A stretch of DNA of 64,000 bases from Podospora pseudocomata (taxonomy: Eukaryota > Ascomycota > Sordariomycetes > Sordariales > Podosporaceae), in contig NW_026946363.1 in the NCBI RefSeq assembly GCF_035222375.1, positions 4,898,001 through 4,962,000 of the forward strand, written 5' to 3'. Shown here piece by piece: positions 57,057-64,000 of this stretch; positions within the stretch are counted from its first letter, which is position 1, and the number at the start of each line of letters is the position of its first letter. Below the pieces are notes generated by a model that was given only the letters and a program-made list of their open reading frames with translations, ran no database searches and was not told where the DNA came from. Position numbers and translations under genes: made by a program.

Positions 57057-59725
57057 GGCGGCTGAGGCGAGTTTGAGGGATTGGCGACTGGTTGATTCTT
57101 CCTGCTGCTCCAGTTGTGCCGCAGCAGTTCCCAGCACCGTCCCAGATACTCCCTCGCGCTTTTGTCTTGTTGTACGGAGAGGAACTCCCTTCCCGGCTGG
57201 CCTTGTTCAGCAACCGGCGCTTTTCCGGAGCTTCAGAATTTCCCAGAGGACGGTGCAATTTGTACACCAACCGTCCTGCCGCACACAACAGTGTGCCGAC
57301 GGTGCACTGCTTGACCCAGGAATTCACAATGTGCAGCAACCTTATCGTCTCTGGGGTTCGATATGTGTCACGGCTGCGGGAGGTATGAGCTGCGGGGTAC
57401 TGAAGGTGTCGTCGATACTGGACGAGCCAAAGTATGTAGACGGCAACGAGCAGAGGGCGTATACACTGCACCGGCCGGTAGCTTGAGCGTCGGCGACGTT
57501 TTCAGCGCGCACGGCATCATCGTATCGATCCGTTACTGTTCCGGTGCCATAACAGCTAGCGTTGAGGGCGCTGGGTGCGGCAGTCGAGGAGGTTTCGTCG
57601 AAAGGATCTAGCCGAAGTCGAGGCAGGCTACGAGCTGTTGCGGCACAAGGAGGGGTGGTGTCGTGGGAGCAGTGACTGTGTAAGATGCAGGCGAGACCGA
57701 GCCGGCGGGACCAGATTCCCGGTGATCTTGCTACGTCGGAGTGATACACGATCTTCGAAGCTGCCCGTGCGGGTGGTCGTCTCGTTCATGTACTGCGTTG
57801 CGCCAGACGTGAGCTTGATGGCGAGCTGAGGGTTACAGGAAAACCCGTGTGTACGTCTGTCAAGGGATTGTCGTCGGCGAGTGCTGTGCAATTGCTATGG
57901 GGAGATGTCGGCCGGTTCGTCAGGGGCGTCGAGGAACATGAGCTGTTGGAGTGGGAAATCAGCCAAGTTGTATCGAAGAAGTGGCAGCAAAGTGAAATAA
58001 ATGGTCCCGGCATCCCCAATTCCTCGGCAGCGCATCAGCTGATAAGAGCTACTTTGATCCAACACCGGGCTTGAAATTGAGCCGAAAAAGAGATCCTGTA
58101 GCGCAAGCAATAAATATATACCGCAAGCAGCCGAGTGATCTCCAGGAAATCACGGGAGCCCATCAATATGATAAGTGAAGAGGGGGTCACAAAGATGTGA
58201 GACCTGCCGATAATACGTACGAGGTGGAGATCAACCGCGGGGGAATATCTTGTGGCCCCGGCAACCTCAAATCGGGGTAGCTATCGTGGAACGGTGATGG
58301 CTGACTGTGTCGCCGTTCATCAACGTGTCTGCCGCGCCAACTGTGACAACAGGAAACCACGAGGATACGGTCAGGAATCGAGGAAGAAGCATTTTGCTTA
58401 AGTCGGCGACCCCAGGATTTGTGCTGTCATCTCCAGCGCCAGCTCTTGGCGTGGCGGTCCTTGTCGATGCGTCCGAGCTTTGGCGTTTACAGGGGTTTCG
58501 GTCGCACATCAGTTGTATTGAAGCAAGACACCAAAGCCTCCCGTTTCAAGACCGAGCTGTACATCTCATGAGGGACCAGCGTGTCAGAAATATATCTCAC
58601 AAATGAGATCCGAGTAAGCAATATTCCAACAGCGAATGCTCAGTCAGAGGCATCAGATCAGGTCGACCCACCAGGAGCTTGCCGTGTAAGTGCGCCAAGG
58701 CTCCATCACCACCAAACATGAAGAATCTCCATCATCATCTCATGAAGCAGATCCGGAGCAGCGGCAGTGGCGCGTGAGGTGCATGAACCTTGATAGCAGA
58801 TGCCAATCTCAAATTGCGAATCAAAAGAATAGGATCTGCGAAACTGCCGTAACCTGGCGCAGCTTCTTGTCCTCTGGAAGCTGCAATTGAGAGCCAATGG
58901 CTTATCAGACCCACAGAAGAACCCCTGGTCTGTCACTTCAGCCTCACAACACTCCCAGACGACTACATAAGGGCGACATTGTATAGATGTCTAACGTTAT
59001 GCTCGACGGATACGGGTTGCCCTGAAATAGATGCCTTACCGAATTGCCAGAAAGCTACCTATCAAGATGTCAAGCAGCCAAAATACCCTGGGTGAGAGCA
59101 TGAGAGGGGTATGGACGGCCCAGCACGACATATGACGCCTCAATGATATACAAACTAACCGATAGCTGACTGAGCAGCTATCGAGAGATGTTCCGAATAA
59201 CGCAAGACGACAATCGTCAAGTCGACCTGGACAATCGAGATTCCTCATAACTCGGGGCTGGATGCTAGAGAAAGCAGTACGGAGCAGCCTCCTCCGAGGT
59301 CGAGTGGGAGAATAGAAATCTCGTCAGTTCCCCGCCACAGGCCGCTGCAGCACAAACCCAGATAGTGACTCTTTACGCCTCTTGAAGCTGAAGACTGGTC
59401 ATGATAATGTCCAATGCAGCCCCCAAGGCAAGCGAGTCACCCACTTGGCCGAGATGAGCTTGGCAGGGGGCAGAATGCAGTGTCACTTCAACTGCAGATT
59501 CAACGGCGATGGTAACCAAAGATGAACAATTAGCCTGCATATCGGCCTCGACCTCCCGTGTTCCCCGTCTTCACCTCTGGGCGGACCATTACTTCCATCA
59601 ATGGGGACCGGTTCACGGTGAGCCCACCGTGGGCTGCTCAAGTATAAACATGGGCCTTCTTCCCGGCTTTACTCACGCTCAGTTCTTCAAGCTCAGGTTG
59701 ATCGTTACCCGAGCTCACCCTCAGA
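57057..59725. other. Gene-poor divergent interval
   Basis: About 2.7 kb with many overlapping short frames on both strands (longest about 195 codons, minus strand 56884-57471, antisense to nothing and without motifs). The overlap of frames in all registers and absence of domains suggest non-coding DNA of ordinary base composition. Confidence 0.35.
59643..59648 (+). promoter_or_regulatory. Likely TATA box of the SGNH esterase gene
   Basis: TATAAA in the context CAAGTATAAACATGGG, 78 bp before the start codon at 59726, a normal distance for a fungal TATA box and leader. It suggests an inducible promoter. Confidence 0.55.
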
Positions 59726-61092
59726 ATGTTGTCCTTGTCAAAACTGGCCGTCCTGGGCCTGGGACTCATCTCACAAGCTTCCGCCGTGATCCTACAAAAC
59801 GGCCAAGTCAGAGAGACCAACTTCCCCAACACCCGCCTGGACAGCTTTTCTCCCTCTTCCTACAGGACATATCCCGCAAACGCGAGTGAGATCTCCTATA
59901 AGGGACGCTGGGACTCCAAATATGTCTCCTGGTGGTCGTAAGTTTTCCCATCCACCCCCCATCTCAGCTCATTGTTTCTAACCCTCTCCTCAGAGCCCCC
60001 GGCATCAAATTCGGCTACACCGGCCAGACCGTCGCCATCACCTTCGGCAACTTGACCACCGACCGCGTCCTCGTCGGCTACCGAATCGGCGGCCTCGACT
60101 GGATCTTCACCAACATCACCGCGGGCGCCACCCACCTCCTTGTCTCCCCAGAGACCCCCGGCTCCTCCCTCACCGGCCCCATCAACCCCTGGACCTTTGA
60201 ACTCCGAGTCTCCAACTGGGCGTACGGCATCCAAATCGACTCCGTCCACGTCGCCAAAGGAGAGAAACTGATCAAAATCCCCGACCATGGCCGCCGCATC
60301 GAAGTCATCGGCGACAGCCTCTCCGCGGGCATGTACACCACCTACGAGGGCCTCACCAGCTGGGCCTACGGTCTTGGGGCTGGTTTAGGAAACACCGAGT
60401 ACTCCGTCACCGGGTACCCGGGCATTTGCGCCGCAGATCAAGACTGCTGGGGCAACCCCCGAGGGCAAGTCCATCAGTGGTTTTACACCTCCGACACCAG
60501 CTGGAGAGCCTCCCAAATCTGGGGAGACAACCCTGAGCCATGGGACTTTTCCAAGCAACCCGCCGCTGACATCGTCGTGATAAACATCGGCACCAACGAC
60601 CACAACCAACACAACAACGTCTCTACCGAGGCGTACATCGACGCGCTGGGTAAGATCATCCAGGGTGTCCACGGCAAGTGGCCCAAAGCACAAGTCATCG
60701 TCATGTCCCTTTGGCTAGGGTTCTACCAGCAGGGGAATACCTACCTCCCCAACGCGCCGGAGGGCTGGGTGAAAGAAATCCAGGACTTGGTGAAGTACTT
60801 CAACTCGGACAAGTACCTCAGCCAGCCGGTGATCTATGACGGGGTGACGAAGAAGAGCACCAAGTTGAGGGTGAAGAGGAAGGAGAGCCCGTTTGTGCAC
60901 TGGTTCAATACCAAGGGGATCTTGCAGCATAATGATATTGGGCCGCAGTGGCATCCGACTGATGTGGGGGCTATCAAGGTTGCTAGTCACTTGCAGCAGT
61001 TTATCAGGATCAAGTTTGGGTGGGAGTTGGAGGCTACGGGGCCGGAGGTGTGGCATGAGACGCTTTATTGGAATGATGAGAGTGGTTATTAG
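59726..61092 (+). CDS. Secreted SGNH/GDSL esterase, CE2-like
   Basis: Two exons (59726-59937 and 59994-61092) join in phase across GTAAGT...CCTCAG with a CTAAC branch site, encoding 436 aa. Residues 1-20 are a signal peptide. A beta-jelly-roll domain of about 145 residues (GIKFGYTGQTVAITFGN, DWIFTNITAGATHLLV) precedes the SGNH hydrolase domain. The latter has nucleophile Ser179 in VIGDSLSAG, the Gly in GLGAGLGN, Asn in NIGTNDHN, and the late His in QWHPTDVG. This two-domain order is that of carbohydrate esterase family 2, which removes acetyl groups from plant-wall polysaccharides. Family rank is inference, but secretion and an intact catalytic apparatus are visible. A TATA box lies upstream. 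Confidence 0.9.
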
Positions 61093-64000
61093 GGGGGTAG
61101 AGGTGTTCTGTTCTGTGCATAAGGTTAGGTATGAGATTGCGAGACTGGAAATATATGAAATATATGTTTGGGACAGCTCGCAAGATTGAAAAGTGCCTGT
61201 ATCCTGCGTTGTGTGTGTTTAGAAGCTCCTACAAACAACACACGGCCGTTTGGATACTGCTTCCTGGCTTGTTGTTGTTGTATGAACAGTCTCCGTAGGT
61301 ACCTCACGCAAAAAAAAAAAAAAAGCAAAAAAAAAAATACCATCTCAGCACAACCAAAGCACTTGTCATTCTGATGCGAAGACCATAGGGGGCTTACAAG
61401 TTTTGGAAGACAAGAAAGTTCTTACTAGACAGATGATATCAAAGTTCTGCCCCTTTGAGTGTCAGTGTCAAGCTTTTTGAGCTTGATACACAAAACCCGA
61501 GCTAAGCCACAGTCCATACTCCTCAGATAAGCCGAGACATGATGCCTTGCATCACCCGCAAAAGCTCAGTCTATCTGATTTCACCTCATGATGTTTGTTT
61601 GCTACTTTGAAACGCTTCACATCCCACGACCGTGGTGTCCGAAGACGGTGCGAGACGATCCTCCAGCGTCACTGTGGAACATGAAGTATATGTAGCAAAC
61701 AAAATCCCAAAATCCTCCCATCCAGCCTGTCGGGTCTGTGTTTCCTATTCAAGACCGAAACCGGTTTCCCGGGAAGGTTGTCGTGGTGTTCTGGAAGGGT
61801 CTGCGGTCTGGACTGAAGCGGAACCGGCAACATCACTTTGATACGATACGTAACTTGTTGGCCTCGGCGTTTAACCTCCTCCCTATGGTAGATGATGATG
61901 ATGGCGAATCTAGACCACAGGTGTGTTTTGATCCATCATACACCCCCTCGTGATTCAGAACAAGCCTAGGAACGAACTAACCAGCTTCAGGGGTTGCCCG
62001 TTTAGACTAGGGCCGCCCTGTGTCTCGATACACTGCCGCGGTTGAAGACCCGGCCATAGTTCGCATGAAAAGTCTTCCGCGGTCCAGCCTCATCAATGCG
62101 CGCATAACGCGGTTGTTGACTATTACCTCCTCGCAGGATGCAGCTTTGCATGGAATTCTGTCCTTCTCCTCGAGCTGGCCGGCCAAGCTGAAGCAACAAT
62201 GGTGAAGCGGCCACATCCAGCATCGTGGCCGCCAGTAGGTCCAGACGTTCTCGTGTTGTAAAGTAGATATACCTTCATCAGCCCCCGTTGGAGGAAAGGT
62301 CTCGCCTCCAAGGTCCAGCCTCGTCGCCCAAGCTGATGAACCGATCTATCTTTATCAGCTTCACCATCTCCATACCTACCTCCGAGGTATGTCCGGACGA
62401 CCTGAATGGCTGAGCCGGTCTGAACAACAAGTTCATCCCGTGACGACAAGGGATCCCGCGTTGTCCTGAACCATCACCGTTGAACCGAGAGCTCAAGTGA
62501 GGGCCCTCGGAGACCCGGTAGGCCCAGCCTCATTGTTACAGCCGAGCTGCATCACAGCATCCTCCCTGTAGCAGACACAATCCACCACATGCACGTGGAA
62601 GTTGAAGAAAAACGTTGAGATGTTCACGCAAGAAGCCGCATCACCAGGTTCGCCGCTGTCGAGATCACACGAAAAAAAAAAAAGCATGGACCAGGCTCAC
62701 ATACCAAACCAAAGAGCTAAGCCTTCGGGTGATTGCCGTGATTTTCCAACAGGCAGGTCGATCGATTCCCGGCCGCCTGTTAGAGCGGTGGATCTGGCTG
62801 TAACCCAGACCACCTCATCCCATCATCGAATCTTTCTTGTCAAGGCCTGCTCCATGTTCAGAATTGCGCAAGATATCCCCGAATCCGGCATCATACGAGA
62901 AACATGGTTTGCTAGTAGTTTGCAAGTGTCTTCGGCACTTGGGGCTCTGCTTTCTCTTCTCCACAGAGCACAAAGAAAGTTTTGCCTCTCCAGATTCACA
63001 AAAGTCTCGAGTTCGATAGACCCTCGATAGTTTTGCCATATCCATCGGAAATATTTGCTCCATCGCATGCTGAAAAAAAATCCACTGACTCGCGAAGCTT
63101 CTCAAACCCGACGCGATTTCCCCCCCTCTCTTCAACATAGCGGTTCCACTCGCTGAAAACTGAATTTTTTGTTGGCCTTTTGGGGACTGTAGTCTCTTCG
63201 CCTTTCGCTCCAATTCATCATGTTTTTTTTGTTAATTTTTATTAACTCACCTTCCCATTACGGACTGACGGATTGTTTCCATAGTTTCCACACCCCAAGA
63301 CAAACGTGATCGACGAACTCTGTTCCACTGTCCCATTCTCGGTATCGGTTCGGGGTCTGCTCGGGGATGCATGGATAGGGATTGTTTACTCTCTGGATTT
63401 CATGATGGGTTTTCCCCCCTCTGTGTCTGGGCCGATGATGAATAGCGGTGAGTTGTTCGCCTTTTGCAAAACCGCTTTGTCATGTTACTCCCCATCCCGC
63501 GGGAAAAGGTTTCATCCAGCCCCAAAAGACCGTTGGACCGTTGAAAGCCGGCAGGGATGGCCCATAGCTGATGATACACCTGCTCCGCATGTTCACCGCA
63601 TTGCAAAAATGCTACCGTGTCTTGCATCGAGGTCGTCTTGTCGCTACTGTGGTAAGGTCGCAACCATCAGCCCCTTCTGTCCTGCCTTCCTCTGGTAGCG
63701 TTGCGATGTGATGTTTGGTGATGTTTTGGTTCGCCTGGTTGAACCAACCAAGCGTGTCTCGCCAATTCGGGATCTGGCCGAACCGTGTGTCAAAAAGGGG
63801 TTGCGCGCCTGTGTTTGAAACACAGAGGCTTGTCCACACTCGGCCCCCAAATCACCCGGCACTTTCAAGCCTTCGCCGTTCTGATTCCCCAAGATAGGCA
63901 ACCCGACGCGCTGGCCAAGGGTTTGTTCAATAACAACAGCCGACAAGAAGCGAGGCTGAAATTTTATTGTTGATGAAGCTGCAGCCTCGCGCCAACCTCG
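61093..64000. other. Gene-poor right flank
   Basis: A-rich runs at 61309-61339 and 62672-62683. Frames up to 142 codons at 62600-63700 on both strands have no recognisable products. If a gene starts at the edge, its coding part lies outside the window. Confidence 0.4.

Noticed and set aside
1-64000. CRISPR array, prophage or bacterial operon
   Set aside because: No regular spaced repeats; all recognised genes are fungal, with introns and individual promoters.

Overview
The window looks like nuclear DNA of a filamentous ascomycete, most probably a sordariomycete near the Sordariales. The reasons are a hex-1 gene for the Woronin-body protein (found only in Pezizomycotina), short GT-AG introns of roughly 50-150 bp with CTAAC/CTGAT-like branch sites, a LaeA-like methyltransferase, a DUF3433 membrane protein, and a short AT-rich element whose end differences look like repeat-induced point mutation. 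The order is inferred from protein resemblance, not from a search. Gene density is about one per 3 kb on both strands, with gene-poor gaps of 1-3 kb. I recognised no tRNA, rRNA, CRISPR array or prokaryotic feature.

Layout. 0-7 kb: hex-1 on the minus strand, with a long open upstream extension. 7-14.3 kb: housekeeping block with Rqc2/Tae2 (ribosome quality control), an unassigned SAM methyltransferase and the proteasome lid subunit Rpn5. 15-29 kb: accessory-looking stretch with a LaeA-like methyltransferase, a COMT-type O-methyltransferase, a 264-aa unknown protein, a four-cysteine secreted Hce2/Ecp2-like protein and an MFS drug/metabolite exporter; no polyketide synthase, NRPS or terpene cyclase is present, so this is not a complete biosynthetic cluster. 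30-34 kb: a proline-rich protein, a 508-bp element with terminal inverted repeats and TA target duplications, an SRPBCC-like protein and a Dabb-domain protein. 35-42 kb: a 1477-aa hybrid histidine kinase and Ade1 (SAICAR synthetase). 43.7-52 kb: a GPI-type aspartic protease, an 862-aa unknown protein and D-arabinono-1,4-lactone oxidase. 52.5-61 kb: a DUF3433 membrane protein, a short coiled-coil protein and a secreted SGNH esterase. 61-64 kb: nothing recognisable.

Gene models were built by eye: each multi-exon call was checked for reading phase across GT-AG (once GC-AG) junctions. Most points of interest concern gene structure: the hex-1 extension, the RIP-marked inverted-repeat element, the GC-AG intron in the Hce2-like gene, a repeated switch from C-rich to G-rich sense strand within genes, and the large unassigned 862-aa protein. 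No completely new multi-gene system could be established from sequence alone.
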